Source: Odontesthes bonariensis (taxonomy: Eukaryota; Chordata; Actinopteri; Atheriniformes; Atherinopsidae). From it: a stretch of DNA of 64,000 nt. The position numbers were made by a program, and so were the translations under genes. The stretch spans positions 8,893,849 to 8,957,848 of the forward strand of contig NC_134522.1 in the NCBI RefSeq assembly GCF_027942865.1, read 5' to 3'. Positions 24,201 through 34,620 of this stretch are shown in pieces. The notes beneath the pieces were generated by a model. The model had not been told where the DNA came from. It saw nothing but the letters and a program-made list of their open reading frames with translations, and did no database searches. Position 1 is the first letter of the stretch. Every line of letters begins with the position of its first letter.

Positions 24201-27200
24201 TGTGAAAGAAACACGAAGTGCCGACAAAATAATGAGAGGACAGAAGCAGGGAAGTCATGAAAACACTTGTAAACACCCACTAGAGTTCTAGCTTTGGATG
24301 GCTGAGAGGCAGTGAGGCCAAATGTGGAAGAATTCATGGGCTAAATAACCCTGAGAAGTCCTCTAATTTCATTCCCTTAAAGTCACCGAGTTAACAATGT
24401 GAAAACGTTTGGAAATGTAAGAGCAGGATGGCGCCACCCGGAGGTAAAGAGAAGCTGAAGAAGACGGATTGAATTTACAGAAATCAACAAGAATTCGAGC
24501 TTGAAACACTTCTATTCTGCATAATTACATTTTCAGTTATGCTGTTACATATGTTGCATTGATCTAAAAAAAACAAAAAACAGATGTGTAAATGTTTACA
24601 GATGTTCTGCTGCTTGAGCTGTTCTCACCTGAATCAGGATAGATGCAGATGTCATTGATGTTGCTCTGAGGTTGTATGGAGGAGAACAACTTTCCCTGTT
24701 GGGAAGATATGACAGAGATAAGGCGATATACTTTAACGTCTCTGCAGCCACACAAGATAACGCGCAAGATTTCTGACAACTTTTATAAGATACTGCTACC
24801 GGTAGCTCATGTTTTCATTTCAAGTTTCCTCCAAACATTTAGGCTTAACCGGGTAAGACGAGAGTCATTTTCCTGTTTTTTCAGAGATGCTCAGCTGAGT
24901 TCAGGTCCTAACTCAGACCAACTCCAGGACTTTTTTTTTTAGAGATTTCCTGAAGACGCTTCAGGTATTTGGTTTGTTGAAATGTTAACCCCTCTTCCTT
25001 CCATCTTTCTATCGATCCTGACTCACACACTTATATCCACCACTAAAATATTCCATTTGATTTTGGAGAATTGTTGTGGAATTGCATAAAAAAGTAGAGT
25101 ATACTTTAAGTTGAGAGAAATCTGGAGAACAATCTGAAAGCTTTGCATCGGTGCTGTAGTTTGGCTTCTGTAAACAGCTGTTACTTACGGTGTCTTTGTT
25201 CCACATCTTTATTATCTTGGAATCAGCAGACACAACCAGGTCCAGCTGATTGTGGAAGTTGAGAGACTTGATTGGCAGGTTGTAGAAATGGTCTTTGACC
25301 AACAGTGGCTGACTGGAGCGCAGATCATACAGCAGCACCTGCAAGAGACGCCGTATTAAGAAAAAACACCGTCTGAATCCTTTAGGAAGCACAAAAACCG
25401 AGAAATACAAGGATGGGTTTATGGTTTTAAGTATGTTTCTGACTGCAGCAAACTTTGCAAATGCCCCAAAAGCACCTGACACTTTAGTCCAAACTTATTT
25501 TGCATTAGCGGCTTCATTGTAAGTAACTAAACAAAGCAGACGCAGAATGCAGCAGCAGAGAAGTGTTGAGCTTTCTGGCTGAACAGACTGATGAAGAGAG
25601 ATGTGGAAATGCATGAGCTGGCTCTCACTCCTCTTTAAAGGAGGAAACAACATAGCTAAGACTGAATCTTTTAGCTCACCTGTCCCGTGCTGGTGCCTAC
25701 TGCCATGGTGAGGGAGCCGTTAAACTTCAGCGCACTGATGGAAGGCAAACTTTGAACTCTGTCAGCAAAGACACAAGCTAAATATCATCAAATCAACAGA
25801 ACAGAAAGGTGAAACAAAGAAAGGAGACAATATCCTGGGACTCTGTTGTGACAAGATTATAAATAAAAGCTGGATATTTCTGCAGAGAGCCATGATGACA
25901 AAACAGCTTGCAGTCTGCAGAAAAGCACCATGTAGCTAAATTTGCACCATGAGGGTGAGATCAGCTGCACTTACTCTGTTCCTTCAGCGAGGCTGCTCAG
26001 GGCGCAGTCCAGCAGGCCCACTCGGTTCCGGACACGAGGGTCCCAACATTCGACCCTTCCCTGCAGACCAAACAGAGGAAATCTCAGACAGTTTGAGAAA
26101 CTCAAGCTGCAGTTTGAACCGAGACAGATTTTAGGAGCAAAACACAGCAGGAGTGAGACTTGGAAATTAAATTTTTTTCCCCAACATGCGCTCCACAAGC
26201 AGATGGGTTTCAGCTAGGATTGTTTTCCCCCTTTCTTTCTAGAGTCCAGAAAGAAAGTTCACAAAAACTCAGACAGCTGTGGGAACAGCACCAAAGCTCT
26301 GGGTCCAAACCGACGCTCCCGGGAGCTGCTCATGTCCTCTTAACCTTAAACATTTCAGCTGTAGTCAGTTCACAGTATTCAACAAGGGAAATCTGAAGAG
26401 CACAGAGACTTCAAATGCCAACAAAGCTGTGTTTGTTTATGAAAGAAATTTGAGTGTAGTTCAAGGATACAGTTAGTGAGAACTTTGTTTCACGTGTGGC
26501 GTTGGCAACACTCAGCTTGTTGGTTGAAGAAGAAGAAAGAAGGAAGTAAGGATGAAAAGAAAGAGAAACTACTAAAGTGGCTAAAACGATCAATTCTCCA
26601 GCAAACAGCTAATCCGAATGATCTCCCACCGGGTTATGCTGACTCACTTGGAAAAAAGAGACAGGCAAGAAAACCCTTGTGCACCAAAGACATTTTTTAT
26701 CTCCACCCGTGAGCCTGTGATGGTGCTTACCTCAGAGGTTCCAGTCGCAAACAAATGATGGACAGGGTTGATGTCGCACACATTGTTCTCCCTGGTGACG
26801 AGTCAAGAAAAAGATCCATCGTGAGCATGAGCTGGTCACATCAGATCATTCAGATATGCAGAGTGTCAGCAGAAGGGGGAAAATAACTGGCCGTACTTAC
26901 ACAGCATCAGTCTGAAGTGAATTCAGGAAGCGTCCCTGTTCCAGGTTCAGTCTGTAAACCTCTGAGCTGAACGTAAAATACAAAAACTGTGATAGTATCT
27001 GAGTCCTGTGACACAGACAGAATGAGGCTAAAACATTTGATCTCAACACTCGCATTCTCACCTCATCCCCACAAAGAAGAGGTCACAGGAGGGATAGTGG
27101 TAGGAAAAGTCCCGACCAAACTTTGGGATCCGGGTTTTGTAGTAGTGTCCGTGTTGGGAGTGGAACTCTACGTAGCGATCGCAGTGCAGAAAGACCAGCT

Positions 27201-27768
27201 GCACAAAATTACAGTGAAATAAAAACAAATTAATACAAATCAAAACCAGGAGTACAAAGACAAATACAGAAGATTCAAGTGTGTTGGGTATCACACTCAA
27301 TAATCAGATAATAAAAATAGTTTCAGCCAATGGATGGTGGCTTCATAAGACAGAAAAAGGGTGAGAAAACAGGGATGATATGCAGAGAGGGACAGCTGAC
27401 TATTGCTATTATTCATGTCTCATTATTAGATTAGATCATTTTTATTTTCAAACATGTATAAAAAAGAAAATGTATGTAACTATTTGTACATACAAAAGAA
27501 AGAAAAAAAGTTCAATCACATAAAGTGCTAATACATAACAAAACACCGCACATTGTTCAAAAAAGGAATGGGAAGAAGTACAATACTTTTTTAGTTTCCC
27601 ACCCTTTTTATCAACTCTTCAGTTTGTAAATATCCTAACTACAATACACCTATATAAATATATGCCATATATACACTTCCTAAATATTGATATAAATATA
27701 TAACCACAAAAATAAATATATACTACACACATATCCTTGCAAATATAAATGTAAATATGAATATATAT

Positions 27769-27809
<41 letters not shown>

Positions 27810-30720
27810 TATAACTATCCCCATTAATAAATATATACCATAAACTAATTAAATTACAATATAACAATTAACCCTATTCTATTCATATATTTATCCCTCA
27901 TCGTCCTCCGTTAACATACTTCCTCTTCCATGTACTTGTTTAAAAATGTTTTTTTGTACTTTTTTTTTTTTTTTTTTTTTTTAAAACAGAATTATATTTG
28001 CACTTTGTTTTATTTCTGTCTCCAGACCACAAAGTCATCCCGCAGCTCGATACGCACATGCTTTTTATATTTGTTCGGACCTTTGTTTTTTTTTTTTAAA
28101 TTTAGGTCTCCCCTTAGATTATATCCCCCTCCCTATCACTAAACATTCCTTGTATGTTTTTTGGCAATAGATTATTTCTCGCTTTGTACATTAATTGTGT
28201 TGTTCTGAATGTGACCAGATCCACAAATTTCAACATATGTGACTTTATATATGTGGCTACATATGTGTGATATTATTCATTTGTTCATTTAGGTGAAAAT
28301 ACTCAGCATTCACAATCCATAACCCTACTGAACCAAATGCAGCCACCATAATCTTCACACATAATGTCATAAATTACACATGAATCCAAAAAGCAGCAGC
28401 ATGGGTGAAGGTATTGTTGTGTTAGGTCCCAGCCAGCCAGGTGGGAACTGATGTCATGTTGTATTGTGTTGCAGGGGGTTTCATTAGAGCGTTGCTCGAG
28501 ACATGAGAGTTGCGAGGTTCATGAGCGGTTCGGGTTATACCGATAAATAACTGAACAGGTATGCGACAAAAACACCTTTGGTGTCTCACCTTAGAGTAGT
28601 CGTCCGACAGGATATCAAAGGCCACAACTTTGAGAGGGAGCAGAGAAAATCATTAAATTGAGTCATCCACAAGGTGGAGGTAAAGCAACAAGAGGATGTG
28701 GCTGCAGACTTACTATCTGAATCCAAGCAACGCTCAAATTTCAGGGACAGCTGATAGGTGTCGTAGCAGCGAATTCTGGGTTTGTAAGTGCCTGAAAAGC
28801 ATTAAATGAGCACCTCAACTTTCCAGAAGTGACATTAAACAGGAAGTTGCAGGAAGGTTTTCTGAAAAACCAAACACGCGGATCTCGTCTTACCCGCTGC
28901 CAGGATGAACTGACCATCCCGGGACACTTTGATGGAGGTGCACACTGTGGGCATCTCAAAGTCCTGGATGAGCTCAATCCTGCGCTGGATGTCTGGGGGA
29001 AAACGAAAGGACAGAGAAGTCAGAACAATGCCCCAAACACTTTGGAGGAAATTAACCAGTCTGTGGTGCCGTCGACTCACCGACATCTTTCTTTTGGAGC
29101 TGCCTTTTCTTCCGATCAGACAACCACTGCAGAAGAAACAAAGACATGATCAGTGTATTTTGTATTTTTTTGCTTTGTTGTTGTATGTTTTAGTAATTGC
29201 AAAATTTTAAGTTAGATTATAACACAAGAGTCTGCGTGTGTTTCTCAGTGGACCTGATGAGCTACGTGACAAAGTTTCAGTGGGACAAAGCCAAGTATCC
29301 CACAGCTCTGCCTCTCTCCAACCTGGCAGACCTCATCAACAAGGTGCAAACTAGTTTGATTAGTGACATGTAAAGGTAGTTGTAGCAGATTATTATTAAG
29401 TTTAATGTGGTTTTACAACTGCTTCTATTGCAGTTTTGCCAAAAAGGTGTCAGCGATCATCCTACATAAAAATACTGACTCACACTGAAGTGACTGGACT
29501 TCTTTATGGTGGAAATGGCCAAGCAAATACTTCACAGCTGTAGCGATAGGGCTGGATTATCAATTCATTCTGCCCACATCTTCTTCAACCACATAAATTA
29601 CTTATGTAAAGGCTAAATAAATAAATTAGATTAAACCAAATCCATTTTCCAGCTACAAAGTGTGGAATCTTGCACTGCTAGCTACCACTAAGCTAGCAGT
29701 CATACATGACTTTAAACTAACAGACTCACTGTCTCTGACACTAACTTGGTGTGATTTAAGTGTTGCAAAAGTATGGATGAAAGAAAGTAATTTTGAATTA
29801 GTGGTGCATGATTTTCTTGGTAAAATGATCATCTCCAAGCAGGGGCGAGGCTAGGATATTTAGTGGTGACATTTGACAAGGCTTTCTGTTCTAAAGGAAC
29901 ACAACCTACTAACTACAATCCATTGATTTTCTATACTGCTGAATCCGTCGGTCGGGTCGCGGGGGGCTGGAGCCTATCCCAGCGGTCAGTGGGCGAGAGG
30001 CAGGGTACACCCTGGACAGGCCGCCAGTCCATCACAGGGCCACACAGAGACAAACAACCATACAGGACAATTTTAGAGACACCAATTAACCTAACATGCA
30101 TGTTCTTTTGGACACCGGAAGTACACAGAGAAAACCCACGCATACACGGGGATAGATATATGCAAACTCCACACAGAAAGGCCCCAGCTGGGAGTTGAAC
30201 CTTGAACCTTCTTGCTGTGAGGCGACGGTGCTAACCACCACACCACCGTGCAGCCACCAATTTCAATCCATTAGCCCCAAATTTGTGCAATGACCGTACT
30301 CTGTGCGACTATTTTCTTGTCCTTGTTTACAGTTGCGTTAGTGTTTACATTGTTGCCTTGTTTGCTGCTCTAACGAATAAAGTTTTTTTTTTTTTTAAAT
30401 TGAATTGAATTCACTCATCTTTAATTTGTATGGTTTCCAGCTGGGACCAAAGGTGTAATTTTAGATAAATAAATGTGTCAACCCCGCCATCGGGTTTGGA
30501 GTTTCAGCGAGTTAAGCAGATATTTTTATCAGCATTGATATTTCCTTAATACATTGTTAGAAACACTCTTCCCGTGGCTAGCTGAGTTAGCCAACAACTG
30601 AGCAAATCTTCGAAGCTAAGTGTGCGGCAGGGGGGAGCAAACCGCAATTCTTACCTCCGGAAGAGACTTTCCATGGCTTAAATTATAAATTTTGACATCG
30701 TTTACACTGGATATCTGCAT
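16730..30720 (-). CDS. nol10: Nucleolar protein 10
   Basis: Nucleolar WD40-repeat factor of small-subunit ribosome biogenesis (homologue of yeast Enp2). Coding exons on the minus strand: 30720-30655, 29126-29081, 28992-28894, 28791-28714, 28627-28590, 27198-27062, 26966-26901, 26791-26731, 26060-25975, 25758-25680, 25338-25189, 24695-24629, 24199-24147, 22627-22501, 21272-21193, 21058-20960, 20656-20564, 19765-19589, 19352-19039, 18850-18748, 16891-16730. Phases agree at all 20 GT-AG junctions, giving 726 aa (human 688). Hallmarks are [50 protein letters not shown] and the NUC153-type block [11 protein letters not shown]. An acidic/basic charged segment follows ([15 protein letters not shown]), then [11 protein letters not shown]. 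The last exon adds [10 protein letters not shown] and an unusually long Gly-Arg tail. Its introns host a Tc1 relic, a solo LTR, a LINE fragment and a copied atp6v1c2 exon. The exon 20 donor (AAG|GTACAA) is weak; reading through it would end after three residues. Confidence 0.95.
16991..17463 (+). mobile_element. Solo LTR with 5-bp target duplication
   Basis: Starts TGTTACGGCCCC and ends GGGGTCATAACA, an imperfect terminal inverted repeat with TG...CA ends. It is flanked on both sides by GTTCG (16986-16990 and 17464-17468). It contains a TATA-like ATAAAAGG near 17160 and AATAAA at 17379-17384 in the plus direction, as expected of an LTR. No internal coding region or second LTR is present, so it is a solo LTR left by LTR-LTR recombination. 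A 5-bp duplication suits Gypsy-type or ERV elements. It lies antisense in the last intron of nol10. Confidence 0.85.
17785..18185 (+). mobile_element. Non-LTR retrotransposon reverse transcriptase fragment
   Basis: Translates as [31 protein letters not shown], the reverse-transcriptase catalytic ADD motif and the following region typical of abundant fish LINEs (RTE/Rex3-like by recollection). The matches continue in broken frames as [27 protein letters not shown] to about 18185. A T-tract precedes it at 17761-17782. It is degenerate and inactive, in the last nol10 intron. Confidence 0.7.
18248..18281. repeat. (AT)n microsatellite
   Basis: Uninterrupted alternating AT directly downstream of the LINE fragment, in the last nol10 intron. 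Confidence 0.95.
19904..20366 (+). mobile_element. Tc1-like transposon remnant with 27-bp terminal inverted repeats
   Basis: Ends at 19904-19930 and 20340-20366 are perfect inverted copies (left end begins TCATTTCAGGGCACCATAAT). Inside, [19 protein letters not shown] matches the block around the second catalytic Asp of Tc1-like transposases, but the reading frame soon meets stops and most of the gene is gone. The TA target duplication is not obvious at these exact ends. It lies in the nol10 intron between exons 20656-20564 and 19765-19589. Confidence 0.8.
21687..21733. repeat. C-rich tract (G-rich in nol10 pre-mRNA)
   Basis: About 23 C's, then three ACCCCCC(C) units. In the nol10 transcript direction it is a run of G7 blocks separated by single T's, a strong G-quadruplex candidate in intron 14. 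Confidence 0.9.
27425..28200. repeat. AT-rich repeat-like block in nol10 intron 5
   Basis: Low-complexity intron filler containing an (AT)n run at about 27766-27806, poly-T tracts near 27960 and 28086, and a flank (27425-27600) that looks like a dispersed fish repeat. No coding sequence recognised and family not identified. Confidence 0.45.
29161..29868 (+). repeat. Duplicated atp6v1c2 segment, derived copy
   Basis: 708 bp almost identical to 34916-35625: six substitutions and one 2-base indel noted by eye. It sits in nol10 intron 1 in antisense, beginning only 35 nt from the exon 2 splice acceptor. It ends inside the left end of a hAT MITE (CAGGGGCGAGGCTAGGAT...) whose remainder is absent here, so this is the younger, derived copy. 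Confidence 0.95.
29249..29343 (+). pseudogene. Orphan copy of atp6v1c2 coding exon 5
   Basis: All 95 nt of the exon encoding [20 protein letters not shown]... are present with acceptor (TTTCTCAG) and donor (AAG|GTGCAA) unchanged. It has no neighbouring exons of its own and lies antisense in nol10 intron 1. It is upstream of the atp6v1c2 start, so it cannot be used by normal atp6v1c2 transcripts. Confidence 0.9.
29916..30255 (+). repeat. Common teleost interspersed repeat, near full copy
   Basis: Begins ATCCATTGATTTTCTATACT, contains GGCTGGAGCCTATCCCAGC and ACACCCTGGACAGG, and ends ACCACACCACCGTGCAGCC. This sequence type recurs across fish genomes, and shorter copies occur here at 42210, 49357 and 52782. 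I do not assign a family name. Confidence 0.75.
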
Positions 30721-30875
30721 TGTAATTAGTGAACGCTACTCTCGCCCCTCATAACACTGTAAACGGCACTACATCCACGTTGTTTTCACCGAGCCAAACA
30801 CCGGAAGCCGAGCTGAGTTTGTCGAAATTGGTTCCGATTGGAAACCTTAATTTTCACTATCTTCTCAAACGTTCC

Positions 30876-31345
30876 GGTGTTATGCCGACAAATGCACCTC
30901 CATTCGCGGGACTGGTCTGCCAATAAGTCTGCGAATTTCGAATTTCAACAAGTCCAAAATTGTCTCTAAATTTAAAATAATCAAATTTCATAGTTTTAGG
31001 TTCATTTTTAGATCATTTCATCTGGGAAATGTCTCCAACCGTTTTTCGGGCTTACTACAAAAGTGTTCACGGCCCTTACTTTGGAATATTTGTACAATAA
31101 TATAATAATTGGTGAAAGAGATGCTCTAAACTGTACAATTGTCGGATTATCACAAGTAAACATGTATTATTCATCTAGATGAAGAAATGGGAAAAAGATG
31201 AATGAATGAAACACCATTGTCAGCTCAATATTATCACTTTAACTTTACTGGATAAATGTAATAATCTACACCTGAAAAGTCTTACGCGCGTTCCCGCGAC
31301 TAGGTATGCATTTCTCGGCAGACATGCACTTCTCGGCATAACACC
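30876..31345. mobile_element. Inverted-repeat (MITE-like) element between nol10 and atp6v1c2
   Basis: Outer 13 bp are perfect inverted copies: GGTGTTATGCCGA at 30876 and its complement at 31333-31345. The similarity continues inward with gaps to a TCGCGGGAC block on each side. The right end has a tandem duplication of an ATGCAYTTCTCGGCA unit. The interior is AT-rich and non-coding. No clear target-site duplication was found, so superfamily and exact ends are open. Confidence 0.65.
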
Positions 31346-31959
31346 AGGTTTAAAAAAAAAACACATTTGACTATGAATAGAGCTTTGTTAAACATCGACA
31401 ATGCCCACAGCTGTGAGGCTCATATGCTTTGATTTTACAGGCGCATTAACACAGTTCAGCCTGCACTGCATCTGACAAACAAACCACAGTTTATAAGACC
31501 AAATGATTGTTTAGGGACTGTACTCTCACTGTTTCTCTGCACTATATGTTCACTTCAGATATTCAGTAAAGCTCACCTCCAGAAATACTCAGATGAAGAG
31601 TTCAGTGTTCGCAGTTGTTAGTGTTTAAATATCAAACAAAATATTTATTCACAGGCTTGTAATACGTGACAGAAAATGGTCCTTGTTAGGGACTCACCTA
31701 TTGTGCAAATTACAGAGAGATATATGTAAATGAACAGCTAATTAAACATTTATTTGATCATTGTTGATCCCAACATATCTATGCACACAGGTCCAAGAAC
31801 ACTGAGAAACTAAATTTAGCAGGTTTTAGGAATAGCAACATAAAATTACAAATGATATTTTCTTCTAATGGACATTTTCTTCTAATGGACATTTGGACAT
31901 TTCCTGGAGTGAGAAGGGCTTCCTGTGACTGACAGAAAACAGCAGGCTGGCTGTCAGTC

Positions 31960-32069
31960 AGTGTAAAGTGGAGCTGCTGCTCAGGCTCAGTCAGTCTCAG
32001 TTGAAGCTGCTGCTCAGACCAAAAGACTCAGAGGAATTTTTACAGGATGGTCATGAGAGTAACCTGAAG
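31960..32069 (+). other. atp6v1c2: atp6v1c2 5' UTR exon 1 with uORF (predicted)
   Basis: A consensus donor GAAG|GTGAGT ends the exon at 32069; the start near 31960 is a guess and no TATA box is evident. The exon contains a six-codon upstream ORF at 32047-32067 (MVMRVT, stop TGA). The next exon starts after a CACAG acceptor at 32305, 74 nt before the coding ATG. Confidence 0.5.
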
Positions 32070-32379
32070 GTGAGTCCATGCCTTGATAGCCTTAGTTTGT
32101 CTCTATCCTAAAGTTGAACTTAGGTAGTTTTATGTATCAATAATTAAGGAAAATATGATGTGATCATAGAGGAAAGAGTAAACTATTGTCAATTCTGTAT
32201 ATTCTTTCATACAAAGTTAGTTTAGAATGAAAGTAAATGCATATATTCATATATTTTCAGTAACAGAAATAATATGACGGTACAATGTTTTGCTCTGGAT
32301 CACAGGCTTTCTTGAGCCAAAGGCTGTTGTCGTGGGGAGGATTTCTGAGTGGAGCTCTCTATGTAAAGCACTGGAAGTC

Positions 32380-34335
32380 ATGACAGACTTTTGGTTGATT
32401 TCTGTCCCAATGGACAAGACCAGTTTAACCAGTGTAGAGAAACTCAAGCGCACCATCACCAAAACACACCTTGCCTCCAGCTGGAGGTTCTCCATTCCAG
32501 ACCTGAAGGTGAGGGTGTGTAACTATACCACTGAAGAGTCTGAAGATGCACTGAATTAAATTTTACTGAGTACAAAATAAGAAGGCATCCCTGCAAGAAG
32601 TGAATGTTTGTTCTTTGTTTAAACCAGTACAGTAGAGTGTGGTTGAGGAGGGTGATGGTGTTTGGTGTCCTTCTCTGGTGAAGGGATCAAGGCTCAGGTT
32701 GCTCTCTACAGTTTGAGGCAAAATTTCCATCTGACCCATTTCACTCAACATGATCAATGTCCGGCCTGCCTGCCAGGAACTACTTTTAAACCACTGTAGC
32801 TCAACTGTATTACACGAAAACCCTTGAAATGTGGTGCTGAGAGTGATTTATGGGCTGAATCTTTAAAGCCTGTAAGTTCGAAAGTGACCGCTCATACGAA
32901 ACTGTCTCACAAGTTGAGTCTTTTGTTATATCAGGAAATTATATACAGAAATGTTAACTGTGCTGTGTATGTTGTGGCTGCAGGTGGGAATCCTGGACAG
33001 TCTGCTTAGCGTTTCAGATGATCTCTCCAAACTCGACACGCTGACTGAGAGGTAAAAATGGCCAATCAAAGAGTGATTGAGCAACGTATTCTCCACTTAA
33101 TCTGTTCATAAACTTGAGGCCCATTTGTCTAAATGATAATTGCATGTTTGTAGCCTAATGTGCCGCTTTTGTCCTTCATTAAGGTTGGTAACTCTGAGCT
33201 TGTGTGCGGTCTGTGTCATGTTTAATTCATGGTCAGGGGCAGCTTGTGGTTAGTTTTTCCCCCTGATTTTAAATTCATTGCTGGTCTTTCTGAGCCGATA
33301 CACTGTAAATGGTGAAATTAGCACCTAAGCACAGTTCCAGGCCGAAGATCATATTGTTAATTTTACTGATAGAGAAAGAGTTTCAACATAAAAATGAGAA
33401 TTTAGTGCACTAGTCCTAACCAATTGCAGGCGAGCATGCAGTATAGGAAATGCAAGTGGCAGGGAAGTAGAAAAGTACAGTGTTGAAAGTATTGTGCCTG
33501 ATTAGTCTCAAAGTGTTCAGTGTCACAACAGGATGTAGTTTAGCTCTTCCCACCATCCCATCCCATCCCTCCACCATGAGTGTTTGGGACCAAGTAAAAA
33601 GTAGTGAGATATGAAAAGTAGACATCATATGCTCACACTTAGATAGGCAAATTTAAGCTGTATATATGTAGGGGAAAATAACACTGCTATAGTTGTCAAG
33701 GCTTCTGAATGAGAGTTTTACAGATACACAAAACAAAAAATGTATTAGTTTGGTCACAATGTTTGCAGAAATAAAATAAAAATAAAAAATGACACCCAAA
33801 GAACAATGCAGCAACTGTTAAGCAGGGCAGTGGCATCCTCATCCTCTGGGATGAATTGCTGCTAGTGGAAGTGGTAGGTTAACCAAAGACGATCCAATTA
33901 TGTACATGAAGGTGTTCTTCCAAATTTCTCCCAGCCATCAGCTCCATTTTTGAAACTTTGACACAGTTTGGCGTTCAAACATGAGAATGACCCAAACACC
34001 CATCAGAGCTGGTTCTGGACAAAACGGGACAAAACTAAGATTTTTGGAACAGTCTCCCTAAGCTTTTGGCCTAATTAGATTAGCTCACCTTGCTTTAAAG
34101 TCTGATTCATAACAGAAAACCAACTCAATTGATTTCACCCAAAGAGTGCTCAAATGCTGTATGTTTGTCAAATTCTGACAGAAGCTTGATGGCAACCAAA
34201 AGGGTCAATTTCTATTACGACCAACTGTTGTGCATTTACTGTGACATTTATGTACTGTGTGTCACATTCAATAAAACATAGGGTAGAGAAATCAAATTAA
34301 ATTGATTTATTTTTCAATTTGGAATAAAAGGACAG

Positions 34336-34423
<88 letters not shown>

Positions 34424-34581
34424 GAGAAAAAGATTTTTCTCTTTTTCTCAGCATGAATGCTTACTGTATTTTTCCTGTTGCCTGCTCAGTGTGATAAAAA
34501 CAACATGCCAGTGTATGAAGGAGGTGATGGAGCCATCCAGTGACAAAGTGCTGGAAAATGCCTTAGCCAATGGAGGTGAGT

Positions 34582-34620
<39 letters not shown>

